Shown here: in pieces, positions 6,960 through 16,164 of the stretch
How positions within the stretch are numbered: the stretch's first letter is position 1
How the letters are laid out: each line of letters opens with the position of its first letter
NCBI GenBank assembly: GCA_026993075.1
Contig: JALWUQ010000077.1
Coordinates: 1-35,980 of the forward strand
Length of the DNA: 35,980 bases
Source: Campylobacteraceae bacterium
GTDB taxonomy: Bacteria; Campylobacterota; Campylobacteria; Campylobacterales; JALSKU01
Reading direction: 5' to 3'
The notes under the pieces: generated by a model
The model's input: only the letters and a program-made list of their open reading frames with translations
Database searches by the model: none
Told to the model about the DNA's origin: nothing
Program-made: the position numbers and the translations under genes

Positions 6960-7624
6960 AAATTGCACTTTTGGAGGATGAAACAATGTTGAGAAGTTCC
7001 ATACAAGAATATTTGAAATCTCTAAATCATAATGTTATTTCTTTTTCATCTGGAGAGAATGCTAAAGAGACTATATTATCAGAACCATTTGATCTTTTAA
7101 TTTTTGATATAAATATCCCAAAAATAAATGGTTTTGAACTTTTAAAAACTCTACATGATTATGGTGTGTTTATGCCGGTTATTTATATAAGTGCCAACAT
7201 AAATATAGAAGATATTGAAAAAGCTTATGCTCTTGGTGCTGCTGATTATATAAAAAAACCTTTTCACTTAAAAGAGTTGGCATTAAGGATAAATAAAGTT
7301 GCTAAACTTATAGAAGATAGCAAAAGACAGCATATTTTACTAAGCAGAAACTATTCGTTTTCAAAGATTCATAATGTATTGCTTTATAATAACATTGCTC
7401 AAGAATTAACAAAAAAACAAATTGGAATTGTAAAAGTTTTAAGTTTAAATGTAAACAGTGTTGTTAGTTTTGAAAATCTAAGGGAGTATGTTTGGAATGG
7501 CGAGCCTATAGATAATGCATCTATAAGAGTAGAAATAAGCAGACTCAGGAAGATGTTAAAAGAAGACTTTATAAAAAGTGTTAAAGGCATCGGGTATAAG
7601 GTTGAGAGATATATCAAATCTTAA
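6956..7624 (+). CDS. OmpR/PhoB-type response regulator
   Basis: A 222-residue DNA-binding response regulator, partner of the kinase immediately upstream (4-nt ATGA overlap). The receiver domain covers about residues 1-115, with the acidic pair E7/D8, phospho-acceptor Asp51 in F-D-I-N-I-P-K-I-N-G, a conserved Ser/Thr region and Lys101 in K-K-P-F. The winged-helix DNA-binding domain follows at about 125-220 with R-V-E-I-S-R-L-R-K-M-L and V-K-G-I-G-Y-K-V. Targets are not predictable; no neighbouring transporter or enzyme operon is obviously controlled by it. The last codons contribute one arm of a large inverted repeat with the downstream convergent gap. Confidence 0.93.
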   Translation: MKIALLEDETMLRSSIQEYLKSLNHNVISFSSGENAKETILSEPFDLLIFDINIPKINGFELLKTLHDYGVFMPVIYISANINIEDIEKAYALGAADYIKKPFHLKELALRINKVAKLIEDSKRQHILLSRNYSFSKIHNVLLYNNIAQELTKKQIGIVKVLSLNVNSVVSFENLREYVWNGEPIDNASIRVEISRLRKMLKEDFIKSVKGIGYKVERYIKS

Positions 7625-7661
7625 TAGCCAGCCTTTGATATAATCATTAAACGATGCCTTT
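7583..7661. terminator. Nested inverted repeat at a convergent gene junction
   Basis: The outer arms are AAAGGCATCG (7583-7592, inside the regulator's coding end) and CGATGCCTTT (7652-7661). The inner arms are TATATCAAA (7610-7618) and TTTGATATA (7634-7642) around a 15-nt loop that includes the stop codon. Together they could form a long interrupted hairpin acting as a terminator between the convergent regulator and biotin carboxylase genes. The T-tails are modest on both sides. Confidence 0.5.
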
Positions 7662-7670
7662 TGGACTCTT

Positions 7671-9116
7671 TTATTGCCTTACTTTTAAATTATTCTTTTT
7701 AATACTTTCGATAACTTTAATAATATTTTGCATCTTTTTTGTTTCCTGCTCTATGTCATCTATTGCGTGAAGGCTAAAATGAGATAACTTTTTATCAAGA
7801 TAACCTGTATCAAACACCCCATCTATAAAGTCTTTATCTCTTACGATTTGCCTATGTAGCGGGATATTGCTTGAGACGCCCCTTATGATAAACTCATCCA
7901 AAGCTCTTCTTGCTTTATTTACCGCACCTTTCCAGTCCAAGCTCCATACGATAAGTTTTGTTATCATAGAGTCGTAATATGGGGGAATTTCATACCCTTT
8001 GTATGCGACTGAATCAAGTCTGACACCAGGACCACCCGGAGAAAGATATTCGGTGATTTTTCCAGGACATGGGGCAAAATCTTTTTCAGGATCTTCAGCA
8101 TTTATACGAAATTCTATGGCATAACCCTTAAATATAATCTCTTCTTGTAAAAATCTAAGTTTATCGCCTCCGGCAAGCTCAATCATCCTTTGTACAAGAT
8201 CAATGCCGCTTACTGCTTCAGTAATTGTATGTTCTACCTGAATACGGGTATTCATCTCTATAAAATAAAAATTATCATCTTTATCTATAAGAAACTCTAT
8301 AGTGCCGACACTCTCATAGCCCAATTTAAACATTGCTTTTTGAGAAGTTCTGTAAAGTTCTCGCCTGAGAGAATTTTTAAGATTTGGTGACTTGGACACT
8401 TCTATAACTTTTTGGTGTCGTCTTTGAATAGAGCAGTCTCTTTCTCCCAAATGTAAAACATTACCAAAGCTGTCTGCTATGATTTGTATCTCTATATGGC
8501 GGGGATTTTCAAGGAATTTTTCTATAAATACAGCCCCATTACCAAAAAAACTAAGTGCTTCTTTTGTAGCAGCTTCATACATTTTTTTAAATTCAGATGG
8601 ATTATTTACTACTCTCATACCTCTTCCGCCACCACCAAATGATGCTTTTATGATAACAGGGAATCCTATCTCTTTAGCTTTTTTTTCAGCTTCATTTAGA
8701 TTGTCTATTGGCTCATCAGTTCCAGGGAGCACAGGAATACCTACTTTTGCCATTGCAACTTTGGATGCAATTTTATCACCAAAAAGTGCTATATGTTCTG
8801 CTCTTGGTCCTATAAATGTAATCTTGTTATCTTTACAATATGTAGCAAATTCAGCACTTTCAGATAAAAATCCATAACCAGGATGTATTGCATCACAATC
8901 AGCCTTTTTTGCTAGGGAAACGATTTTTTCATAATCCAAATAAGCCTTTATAGGATCTCCAAGTATCGGATAGCATTCATCAGCTTTTTTAAGCCAAACT
9001 CCTTGAATATCAACTTCAGAAAAGATGGCAACACTCTTTATGCCAAGTTCCTTACAAGCTCTTATGATCCTTAGTGCAATTTCACCACGGTTTGCTATTA
9101 AAATTTTTTTTATCAT
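7671..9116 (-). CDS. Biotin carboxylase subunit (AccC/PycA family)
   Basis: A 481-residue ATP-dependent biotin carboxylase. It has the N-terminal fold start K-I-L-I-A-N-R-G-E-I-A, H-P-G-Y-G-F-L-S-E, the ATP-grasp glycine loop F-G-G-G-G-R-G-M, the catalytic H-L-G-E-R-D-C-S-I-Q-R-R-H-Q-K block, and E-M-N-T-R-I-Q-V-E-H. It carboxylates biotin on a carrier protein using bicarbonate. There is no biotin-carrier gene next to it, unlike the usual accB-accC pair, and the C-terminal part is about 30 residues longer than typical AccC. I therefore lean to the stand-alone type that serves pyruvate or 2-oxoglutarate carboxylase with an unlinked biotinylated subunit. AccC of acetyl-CoA carboxylase remains possible. 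AAAGGGA precedes the ATG. Confidence 0.9.
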   Translation of the reverse strand: MIKKILIANRGEIALRIIRACKELGIKSVAIFSEVDIQGVWLKKADECYPILGDPIKAYLDYEKIVSLAKKADCDAIHPGYGFLSESAEFATYCKDNKITFIGPRAEHIALFGDKIASKVAMAKVGIPVLPGTDEPIDNLNEAEKKAKEIGFPVIIKASFGGGGRGMRVVNNPSEFKKMYEAATKEALSFFGNGAVFIEKFLENPRHIEIQIIADSFGNVLHLGERDCSIQRRHQKVIEVSKSPNLKNSLRRELYRTSQKAMFKLGYESVGTIEFLIDKDDNFYFIEMNTRIQVEHTITEAVSGIDLVQRMIELAGGDKLRFLQEEIIFKGYAIEFRINAEDPEKDFAPCPGKITEYLSPGGPGVRLDSVAYKGYEIPPYYDSMITKLIVWSLDWKGAVNKARRALDEFIIRGVSSNIPLHRQIVRDKDFIDGVFDTGYLDKKLSHFSLHAIDDIEQETKKMQNIIKVIESIKKNNLKVRQ

Positions 9117-9147
9117 TTGAAGTCCCTTTGTTTATATTGTAACAAGT

Positions 9148-10353
9148 CTATTGATCCGGTATAGGATAATTTTCCGTAACAAAATCTATATCTTTATCGC
9201 CTCTGCCACTTAAATTTATCAAGATTGATTCTTTTGGATTTTCTTTTGCCAATTTCATAGCAAAAGATACAGCATGAGAACTCTCAAGTGCAGGAATGAT
9301 CCCCTCTAACCTTGATAACTTGTAAAATGCATCAATACTCTCTTTATCATTTGCAGTTGCTATGATGGTTCTTCCTATTGTTTTAAGATGAGCCTGTTCC
9401 GGTCCGACAGATGGATAATCAAGTCCACTTGCTACTGAGTAAACCGGAGCCGGCTCTCCTTTTTCATCTTTTAACATTATAGAATTAAATCCATGCATTA
9501 TTCCCTCGCTACCATAAGTTAAACTTGCCGCATGTTCACCCAATCTAGTACTTTTTCCAAGAGGCTCAACACCATAAAGTTTAACCGGATCATCTATAAA
9601 GCCGCTAAACAGGCCCATAGCATTGCTTCCTCCACCCACACAAGCTACTACACTATCAGGTAAAGAAGCAGTCATTTCATAAAATTGTTCTTTCGCCTCA
9701 AGACCTACGACTCTTTGGAAATCTCTTACCATTTTTGGAAATGGATGAGGTCCTACAACTGAGCCTATCGCATAAAAAGAAGTATCCGCCTGTGCTACAT
9801 AAGCTTGAAAACAGCTGTCAACCGCCTCTTTTAAGGTTTTTAAACCAAAAGTTACAGGTACTATTTTTGCTCCTAATATTTTCATTCTTATGACATTTGG
9901 TTTTTCTTTTATGATATCAACTTCACCCATGTGTATTTCACACTCTAGCCCAAAGTAAGCAGCAGCAGTCGCAAGAGCCACGCCATGCTGACCGGCACCA
10001 GTTTCAGCCATTATCTTTTTTTTGCCAAGATACTTTGCTACCAAAGCTTCTGCCATGCAGTGATTTAGCTTATGGGCTCCTGTGTGGTTTAAGTCTTCTC
10101 TTTTAAGATAGATTCTCCCGCCTCCTACAAAATCGCTTAATCTTTTTGCATAAGATATGGGAGTAGGTCGTCCTTGATAATGTTTTCTAATACTTCTTAA
10201 CTCTTCTAAAAAATCATAGCTTTTTGAGAGTCTATCGTAAGCTTCATTGATTTGTGCAAAAGGCTTTTCAAGAGGTGGTGGTATGAAAGCACCTCCAAAT
10301 TTACCGAAATATCCCTTTTCGTTGGGGTTTGAATTAAGATAAGATTTTTCCAT
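9148..10353 (-). CDS. trpB: Stand-alone tryptophan synthase beta subunit (TrpB)
   Basis: A 401-residue PLP enzyme. Motifs: F-G-G-A-F-I-P near the N terminus, G-R-P-T-P, PLP lysine Lys95 in H-T-G-A-H-K-L-N, catalytic Glu117 in A-E-T-G-A-G-Q-H-G, phosphate loop G-G-G-S-N at 240-244, and the terminal N-L-S-G-R-G-D-K-D. It condenses serine with indole to give tryptophan. No trpA or other trp gene is nearby. It abuts a LysE-type exporter gene with zero spacing. The extended start and I-G-S-V-V-G-P-H-P differ slightly from the TrpB of complete trp operons as I remember them. It may be a second, TrpA-independent copy that salvages indole; it is not the longer TrpB2 type. Confidence 0.88.
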   Translation of the reverse strand: MEKSYLNSNPNEKGYFGKFGGAFIPPPLEKPFAQINEAYDRLSKSYDFLEELRSIRKHYQGRPTPISYAKRLSDFVGGGRIYLKREDLNHTGAHKLNHCMAEALVAKYLGKKKIMAETGAGQHGVALATAAAYFGLECEIHMGEVDIIKEKPNVIRMKILGAKIVPVTFGLKTLKEAVDSCFQAYVAQADTSFYAIGSVVGPHPFPKMVRDFQRVVGLEAKEQFYEMTASLPDSVVACVGGGSNAMGLFSGFIDDPVKLYGVEPLGKSTRLGEHAASLTYGSEGIMHGFNSIMLKDEKGEPAPVYSVASGLDYPSVGPEQAHLKTIGRTIIATANDKESIDAFYKLSRLEGIIPALESSHAVSFAMKLAKENPKESILINLSGRGDKDIDFVTENYPIPDQ

Positions 10354-10968
10354 TTATATTCCTTTTATAGTATTTATCAACATTCCTATAGCAAAAAAAA
10401 GTAGTATTCCTGCTGCTATAACGGATATATTTTTTATAATTATTTGAGAGAAAAGATGTTTTGTTTTATGGACAAACAAAGGCATCAAAGTTATCCATAA
10501 AAATATAGCACAAAAAAGACCTAAAAGAGTGAAGCCAAAAGATATATTTTTAGTATTTATATAAGCTGAAATACTTATCCAAAAGCCTATGGTATAAGGA
10601 TTTAAAAGTGTAATACTGTAACCTTTTAGATAGTTTGTTATTATTTTATTGTTTTCACTTTTTGCACCACTGCTATGTATGATAATTTTTTCATTTCTGT
10701 TTTTATATATTAAATATGCAATGTATATCAAAAAAATTGTACCAAAAAGCCCAAGAGCCATCTGCACTGAGCTGTTTTTAACAAAAACAAAAAATCCAAA
10801 AAGTATCAAAGTAAGATAAGTTATATCCGCACTCATAGCTCCAAAGCCAATACTTACTGCATTTGTATAGTTTTTAAGAGCTTTTGTCATGATAAGTATA
10901 TTGACCGGACCCACAGGAACAGCAGCCCCAAGTCCTAAAACAAACCCCTCTGTAAAAGCTTCTATCAT
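10354..10968 (-). CDS. LysE/RhtB-family amino acid exporter
   Basis: A 204-residue membrane protein with about six hydrophobic helices and the family signature near the N terminus: G-L-G-A-A-V-P-V-G-P-V-N-I-L, followed by a helix with G-F-G-A-M-S-A-D. LysE-family proteins export amino acids or derivatives across the inner membrane using the proton gradient. The substrate is unknown, but the gene is immediately followed by trpB with no intervening base, so an aromatic amino acid or related compound is a reasonable guess. GGAG lies about 9 nt before the ATG. This appears to be the first gene of an exporter, trpB, biotin carboxylase transcript. Confidence 0.88.
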   Translation of the reverse strand: MIEAFTEGFVLGLGAAVPVGPVNILIMTKALKNYTNAVSIGFGAMSADITYLTLILFGFFVFVKNSSVQMALGLFGTIFLIYIAYLIYKNRNEKIIIHSSGAKSENNKIITNYLKGYSITLLNPYTIGFWISISAYINTKNISFGFTLLGLFCAIFLWITLMPLFVHKTKHLFSQIIIKNISVIAAGILLFFAIGMLINTIKGI

Positions 10969-11038
10969 CTAATAAACTCCATAATTTATATTACACAATA
11001 AGTCTTTGGATTATATCAAAACCCTTTACAATATTACC

Positions 11039-13138
11039 TTAACTGCAATCGGCAGGATTTTTATCTTGGAACATAAAAAGATACTCATATTTTACAAGAT
11101 TTTGTCTGAGCTTGGAGATATTATGAAGTTTTAATCCATCCTTAATCCAGCTTTTTATATCTTTTGGAAAGTTATCTACAAGAGGTTGCAAAAGTGTATT
11201 TTTCATAGTTTTATCTATTTGATTGTTTTCGTATAAAGCAGTAACATGTGATATAATAGTTGTATCTTTGAGTTCTCTTTTTTCACAAATTTCTGAGATA
11301 TTTTTACCTTCTTTGATGAGTAAAAGTGTTTCTTTGTGGGTTTTGCTCAACTCCTTTGGAGCAATTTCTTTTATATCTTTGCATAATTTTAGAAATTCTT
11401 TTCCATATCTTTCAAGCTTTTTCTCTCCGACACCTGATATTTGCAAAAACTCATCTTTGTTTATGGGCAATTTTTTTGAGATTTCCAGCAGAGTTTTATC
11501 ACTAAATATAATATAAGCAGGAACATCATCTTTTTTTGATAGAGTAGTTCTTAGTTCTCTTAGCTTTTCAAAAGTTTCATTGGTATTTTCATCTTTTTTA
11601 TACTCTTTAAAACTTTTTTTTATTTCCAAATCCCTGGCATTAATGTTGACAGTTTTTTCTTTTTTTAGTATTTGCTTTGCAATATTTGTAACTTTTAATG
11701 AGCCGAACTCTTTATCAATATACAGTGCTTCTTCATCAAGAAGTTTATCGAAGATACTCCCCCATTGCAATTTACTCAAATCCTGCCCTATACCGTAAAC
11801 AGAGAGCTTGTCATGACCAAAATCAAATATTCTTTTAGCTCTTGAGCCTCTTAAAACATCTATGATGTAGGCACTGCCAAATCTTTCTTTGCATCTTAAA
11901 ATCGTTGAGATAAATTTTTGGGCTTCGAGTGTAATATCTAAAAATTCTACATCTTTATCCAGACAATTATCACAAAGGATTTCGCATTTTTGTATCTCAT
12001 CTCCAAAGTATTTGGCAATTGATTGGTGGCGACATTTTGAAGATATGGCAAATCTGTACATTTGTCTTAATTTTTCATATATATTTCTTTTGTATTCGGA
12101 TTCTGGTAACTCATCGATAAAAACTCTTTTGCTTATCTCATCGGCTTTTGAGTAAAGCAATAATGTATCACTCATAAGCCCGTCTCTACCGGCTCTTCCA
12201 ATCTCTTGAAAATAATTTTCTATGGTTTTTGGCATTGAAGTGTGTAAAACAAATCTAATATTGCTCTTATCTATACCCATGCCAAAAGCTATGGTTGCAA
12301 CGATGATTTTCAAAGAGTCATTTTTGAAATCTTTAAATATTTTCTCTCTTTTGTTTACACTAAGTCCTGCATGGTAAGCTTCTGTGATAAAGCCTTTATC
12401 ATTTAAATAACTTGATAACCTTTCGGTCTCTTTTCTTGTAAAGCAGTAAATTATCCCACTCTCGTCTTTATGAGTATGTAAAAACTCAATAATTTGCTCT
12501 TTGGCATTTCCTATTCTTTTTTGAGATCTTATTATGAGGTTGTTTCTGTTGGCTTTTGCTCTTAAGACTTGTTTTTTATCTATTTTAAGGGTTTTTAGTA
12601 TATCTGATTGTACGGTTTTTGTAGCGGTTGCAGTAAATGCGGTGACGGGAGTATCTTTAAACCACTCTTTCAAATGTTGTAATTTTCTGTAATCATCTCT
12701 AAATTCATGCCCCCATTCACTAACACAATGTGCCTCATCTATAACAAAAAAGTTTATCTTTACTCTTTTTAGATTTTGTAAAAAATACTCATTTACAAAT
12801 CTTTCAGGCGCAACATAAAGAAATTTTAACTTATTGTTGAGCAATTCATCCATAGTTTGAGCATTTTCTTTTTGAGTGTTGCTTGAGCTTATCATTTTGG
12901 CATTTATGCCATTTACTCTAAGAGAGCTTACTTGATCTTGCATAAGAGCTATAAGAGGAGATATAACTATGCTAACACCATCCATCATCATAGTAGGCAG
13001 TTGGTATATTAAAGATTTTCCACTGCCTGTCGGTAAAATAACGAGTAAATCATTTTTGTGTAGTATCTCTTGTATAGCTTTTTTTTGGATAGGTTTGAAC
13101 TCATTAAAACCAAACTGTTCTTTGAGGATTTTATACAC
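11039..13138 (-). CDS. recQ: ATP-dependent DNA helicase RecQ
   Basis: A 699-residue superfamily 2 3'-5' helicase for recombination and fork repair. Walker A is in P-T-G-S-G-K-S with Lys41, the D-E-A-H box at 134-137 is followed by C-V-S-E-W-G-H-x-F-R, and motif VI is Q-E-I-G-R-A-G-R-D-G. A zinc-binding set with C-R-H, C-E-I-L-C-D-N-C lies at about 370-395, then a winged-helix RQC region and an HRDC domain near 540-600 (I-S-G-V-G-E-K-K-L-E-R-Y-G). It is longer than E. coli RecQ because of a C-terminal helical extension. The start is GTG at 13138. It is divergent from the aldehyde dehydrogenase and preceded on its strand by a TATAAT element. Confidence 0.94.
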   Translation of the reverse strand: MYKILKEQFGFNEFKPIQKKAIQEILHKNDLLVILPTGSGKSLIYQLPTMMMDGVSIVISPLIALMQDQVSSLRVNGINAKMISSSNTQKENAQTMDELLNNKLKFLYVAPERFVNEYFLQNLKRVKINFFVIDEAHCVSEWGHEFRDDYRKLQHLKEWFKDTPVTAFTATATKTVQSDILKTLKIDKKQVLRAKANRNNLIIRSQKRIGNAKEQIIEFLHTHKDESGIIYCFTRKETERLSSYLNDKGFITEAYHAGLSVNKREKIFKDFKNDSLKIIVATIAFGMGIDKSNIRFVLHTSMPKTIENYFQEIGRAGRDGLMSDTLLLYSKADEISKRVFIDELPESEYKRNIYEKLRQMYRFAISSKCRHQSIAKYFGDEIQKCEILCDNCLDKDVEFLDITLEAQKFISTILRCKERFGSAYIIDVLRGSRAKRIFDFGHDKLSVYGIGQDLSKLQWGSIFDKLLDEEALYIDKEFGSLKVTNIAKQILKKEKTVNINARDLEIKKSFKEYKKDENTNETFEKLRELRTTLSKKDDVPAYIIFSDKTLLEISKKLPINKDEFLQISGVGEKKLERYGKEFLKLCKDIKEIAPKELSKTHKETLLLIKEGKNISEICEKRELKDTTIISHVTALYENNQIDKTMKNTLLQPLVDNFPKDIKSWIKDGLKLHNISKLRQNLVKYEYLFMFQDKNPADCS

Positions 13139-13157
13139 AATAACTCTTTTTATTTTT

Positions 13158-13163
13158 ATTATA
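13158..13163 (-). promoter_or_regulatory. -10 element for recQ
   Basis: The minus strand reads GATATAATAA here, with TATAAT about 20 nt upstream of the GTG start, in a 68-bp divergent gap shared with the aldehyde dehydrogenase gene. Confidence 0.5.
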
Positions 13164-13206
13164 TCATTTTGTGCTAAAATAATACAATCATAACAAGGAG
13201 TATATT

Positions 13207-14622
13207 ATGCAAGCAAAGATTTTTTTTGGAAGCGAAGAAGCAACAAAAGATGAGTGGATCGAAATAAAAAATCCTTTTAAAGAAAAAATTGTCTCAATGT
13301 ATTCAAAGTGTGATGAAAATGATGCAAAGAAAGCTCTTTTGGTAGCAAAAGAAGCTTTTAAACAAACAAAAAATTCTACTTTAAATCAGAGGATAAAATG
13401 GCTTGAAGATGTTGCAAGCAAGTTGGAAGAAAAAAAAGATGAATTTGCAAAAACTATAACAAATGAAGTTGGCAAACCCATAAAATTTTCTATTATTGAA
13501 GTTGAAAGATGTATAGAAACTATCAAATTAACAATTTCAGCAGTTATAGAATTAAGTGGAGAAACTTTTAATAGTGATGCTATGCCAAGCGGTAAGAAAA
13601 CTATAAGTCTTTATAAAAGAGTTCCATGTGGTGTTGTTGTGGCTATTACGCCTTTTAATTTCCCACTTAATTTAGTAGCCCACAAGATAGTTCCAGCTCT
13701 TGCTGTTGGAAATACAGTAGTTCTTAAGCCAACTCCGGAAGCTCCACTTATAGCTTATAAATTTACAAAACTGTTTATACAGAGTGAATTTGCCATAAAA
13801 GATGCTTTAAGTATCGTGTATGGGGACAGCAAAGTAGGCTCCGCTCTTGTAAGTAGTGAAATACCCAGAGTTATAAGTTTTACAGGAAGCGTTGCAGTTG
13901 GTAAAATTATTACCAAAAATGCCGGTATTAAAAAAGTGGCGCTTGAACTTGGTGGAAATGCAGCAACTTTTATCGAAAAAAGTTCTGATATCAAAGAGGC
14001 AGCTTTGAAGTGTGCAGCAGCAGCATTTTACAACTCTGGGCAAGTTTGTATATCTCTTCAAAGAATTTATGTGCAAGATGAAGTTTATAGGGAGTTTGCA
14101 AAATTATTAGTAGAAGAGACAAATAAATTAACAATAGGTGATCCATACGAAAAAGATACTTTTATAGGGCCGCTTATCAATCAAGAAGCTATAAACAGGG
14201 CGAAAAATTGGGTCAAGAGTGCTATTGGGGAAGGTGCTAAAGTATTGTGTGGCAATAAAGCAGAAGATAAAGTTTTTTATCCTACTGTTATGGGAAATGT
14301 TAAAGATGATATGATGATAATCTGCGAAGAAGTATTTGCTCCTATTGTCTCTTTGATAAGGGTAAAAGATTTTGACGAAGCTGTTAAAAAGATAAATAAC
14401 TCACCTTACGGACTTCAGTACTCCATATTTACCAATGATTTAAATTTGACAAAAAGAGCTATAGATGAATTTGAGTGTGGAGGAGTTGTGGTAAATGATA
14501 TTCCTACTCTTAGATTTGATATTCAACCTTATGGAGGAGTCAAGCTAAGTGGAACAAGCAGGGAAGGTCCAAAATTTGCCCTTGAAGAGTTTAGTGATAT
14601 AAAGTCAGTTGTGATTTGTTAA
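13207..14622 (+). CDS. NAD(P)-dependent aldehyde dehydrogenase
   Basis: A 471-residue ALDH-superfamily enzyme that oxidises an aldehyde to a carboxylate. The cofactor region has I-T-P-F-N-F-P and K-P-T-P-E-A-P, followed by F-T-G-S-V-A-V-G. General base Glu247 lies in L-E-L-G-G-N, catalytic Cys281 in N-S-G-Q-V-C, and E-E-V-F-A-P is present. It resembles the lactaldehyde / non-phosphorylating glyceraldehyde-3-phosphate dehydrogenase branch, such as the archaeal lactaldehyde dehydrogenase, but substrate cannot be assigned from motifs. AAGGAG lies about 7 nt before the ATG. It is monocistronic and converges on ribF with a 4-nt overlap at the stops. Confidence 0.9.
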   Translation: MQAKIFFGSEEATKDEWIEIKNPFKEKIVSMYSKCDENDAKKALLVAKEAFKQTKNSTLNQRIKWLEDVASKLEEKKDEFAKTITNEVGKPIKFSIIEVERCIETIKLTISAVIELSGETFNSDAMPSGKKTISLYKRVPCGVVVAITPFNFPLNLVAHKIVPALAVGNTVVLKPTPEAPLIAYKFTKLFIQSEFAIKDALSIVYGDSKVGSALVSSEIPRVISFTGSVAVGKIITKNAGIKKVALELGGNAATFIEKSSDIKEAALKCAAAAFYNSGQVCISLQRIYVQDEVYREFAKLLVEETNKLTIGDPYEKDTFIGPLINQEAINRAKNWVKSAIGEGAKVLCGNKAEDKVFYPTVMGNVKDDMMIICEEVFAPIVSLIRVKDFDEAVKKINNSPYGLQYSIFTNDLNLTKRAIDEFECGGVVVNDIPTLRFDIQPYGGVKLSGTSREGPKFALEEFSDIKSVVIC

Positions 14623-15425
14623 ATATATAAGGATACCTTAGCTATTGAAATATCATTTTTGATTTGTTCTTTAAGTTCTTTTAAAGAGTTAAACTTTTTA
14701 TTATTTCTTATTTTTTGGTAAAACAATATCTCAATTTCTTGTGCTTTATGCCTTATATCGGTATCTAAAATATGAGTCTCTATGCTAAAATTATTATCTG
14801 TTGTCTGTCTATTTCCTATAAAAGTAACAGAATCATAAATAGTGGAATTTATCTTAGTCTTTGTAGCATAAACTCCACTCATAGGCAATAAAAAATCTTT
14901 TATAGTTATATTAATGGTAGGAACCAACTCTTTAGCGCCTAAACCCTGTCCTGGTACTGTATCGCCTTTTATTGAGTATGCTCTACCTAAAAGTTTATTT
15001 GCTTTCTTAATTTTTCCGTTTTGTAAAAGTTTTCTTATCGCCCCAGAATGTACAGAAATGTCATCAACAATAACTTCATCTATCACCTCAATTTCAAAAA
15101 AACTTTTCAAATCTTCAGAAGTACAGCACCTGTTTTTGCCAAACCTGAAATCATATCCTACAACAATTTTTTTCAATTTTGGAAACTCTTTTTTTAAAAA
15201 AGAAGCAAATTGAGTCTTTTTGAACTCTTTTATACTTTCAAGCTCATAAAAAAAACAAGGAAATTTAGTAAATTTACATCTGTACTTGCCCGGAGTTAAG
15301 CTTGAATTGTATTTATTGATGATCATCAATGCCCCGTTTTTATCCAATTTTTCCAAAAGCGCCTTATGAGCTAAATGTATGCCGTCAAACCCACCAATCG
15401 CCAAAGAAGTTACTTTATTTTTCAT
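14619..15425 (-). CDS. ribF: Bifunctional riboflavin kinase / FAD synthetase (RibF)
   Basis: A 268-residue protein that makes FMN and FAD from riboflavin. The N-terminal nucleotidyltransferase half shows G-G-F-D-G-I-H-L-A-H (the H-x-x-H form of the cytidylyltransferase motif) and V-G-Y-D-F-R-F-G-K. The C-terminal flavokinase half contains G-Q-G-L-G-A-K-E-L-V-P-T-I-N and G-V-Y-A-T-K. It is shorter than the roughly 310 residues of enterobacterial RibF, as in Campylobacter. It is the last gene of the ligA operon and overlaps tlyA by 11 nt. The tlyA-ribF pairing is conserved in Campylobacterota. Confidence 0.9.
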   Translation of the reverse strand: MKNKVTSLAIGGFDGIHLAHKALLEKLDKNGALMIINKYNSSLTPGKYRCKFTKFPCFFYELESIKEFKKTQFASFLKKEFPKLKKIVVGYDFRFGKNRCCTSEDLKSFFEIEVIDEVIVDDISVHSGAIRKLLQNGKIKKANKLLGRAYSIKGDTVPGQGLGAKELVPTINITIKDFLLPMSGVYATKTKINSTIYDSVTFIGNRQTTDNNFSIETHILDTDIRHKAQEIEILFYQKIRNNKKFNSLKELKEQIKNDISIAKVSLYI

Positions 15426-16164
15426 AAGCTTTGACCTTAGAATTTAAATTTTTGAGATAATAGAAAAATTCACTATTTCCCTCTTTTCCTTTTATTTTAG
15501 ACTCTTCTTTGGATATGATTTGTAACTTGTATTTTATAAGCTCACTTTCAAATTTTATACAAGCTCTTTTTAGAGCATTTGTATCTTTGACAACGCCTCT
15601 TTTATCTCTTTTGACATTTTTACCTACTTCAAACTGTGGTTTAAAAAGTATAATTATCTCATTTTTTGCAAAGTTTATCAAACTGTTTAAAATATATAAA
15701 ATACTGATAAAAGAAACATCACAGGTCACCAAATCAAACTTTTTTTTACATTTAAGTTTTCTTATATCCTGGCTCTCCTTAGAAATAATTTTTTTATTTT
15801 CTTTCAAAATTGGATGAAGTTGTCCCTTTCCGACATCAACTGCATATATTTTTTCAGCATTCATCTCAAGTAAAACTTGTACAAATCCTCCTGTACTGCT
15901 ACCAACATCAAGACAAATTTTATTGTTTATTTCAATATCTTTATCTTTTAAAAACTCTTTTAATTTATCTCCTGCTCTGCTGACATATCTTTTTTTTTCC
16001 AAAACCTCTATTTTTTCACTATTTTTAATTTTAAATGATGGCTTGTCGATAATCTTTCCGTCAACTTTTATATTTCTGTTTTTTATTGCTTCATTGGCTT
16101 TGTTTCTGCTGTTAAAGAAATCATTTTCTACTAAAAAAATATCTAATCTCTTCATGTTATTCAT
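15415..16164 (-). CDS. tlyA: TlyA family rRNA (cytidine-2'-O)-methyltransferase
   Basis: A 249-residue protein with an N-terminal S4 RNA-binding domain (R-L-D-I-F-L-V through the S-R-A-G-D-K-L junction) and a FtsJ-like SAM methyltransferase domain with D-V-G-S-S-T-G-G-F and L-F-K-P-Q-F-E. TlyA methylates cytidines in 16S and/or 23S rRNA and its presence governs capreomycin susceptibility in species studied; short forms like this one modify mainly 23S rRNA. The start at 16164 overlaps the moeA stop as ATGA, so translation is coupled. Campylobacter tlyA is likewise near ligA and ribF. Confidence 0.93.
   Translation of the reverse strand: MNNMKRLDIFLVENDFFNSRNKANEAIKNRNIKVDGKIIDKPSFKIKNSEKIEVLEKKRYVSRAGDKLKEFLKDKDIEINNKICLDVGSSTGGFVQVLLEMNAEKIYAVDVGKGQLHPILKENKKIISKESQDIRKLKCKKKFDLVTCDVSFISILYILNSLINFAKNEIIILFKPQFEVGKNVKRDKRGVVKDTNALKRACIKFESELIKYKLQIISKEESKIKGKEGNSEFFYYLKNLNSKVKAYEK

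Noticed and set aside
8479-8877. Plus-strand ORF of 132 residues inside the biotin carboxylase gene
   Set aside because: Antisense to highly conserved ATP-grasp coding sequence; no ribosome site or known fold.
13755-14076. Two overlapping minus-strand ORFs inside the aldehyde dehydrogenase gene
   Set aside because: Antisense to the catalytic Glu and Cys regions; no coding signal of their own.
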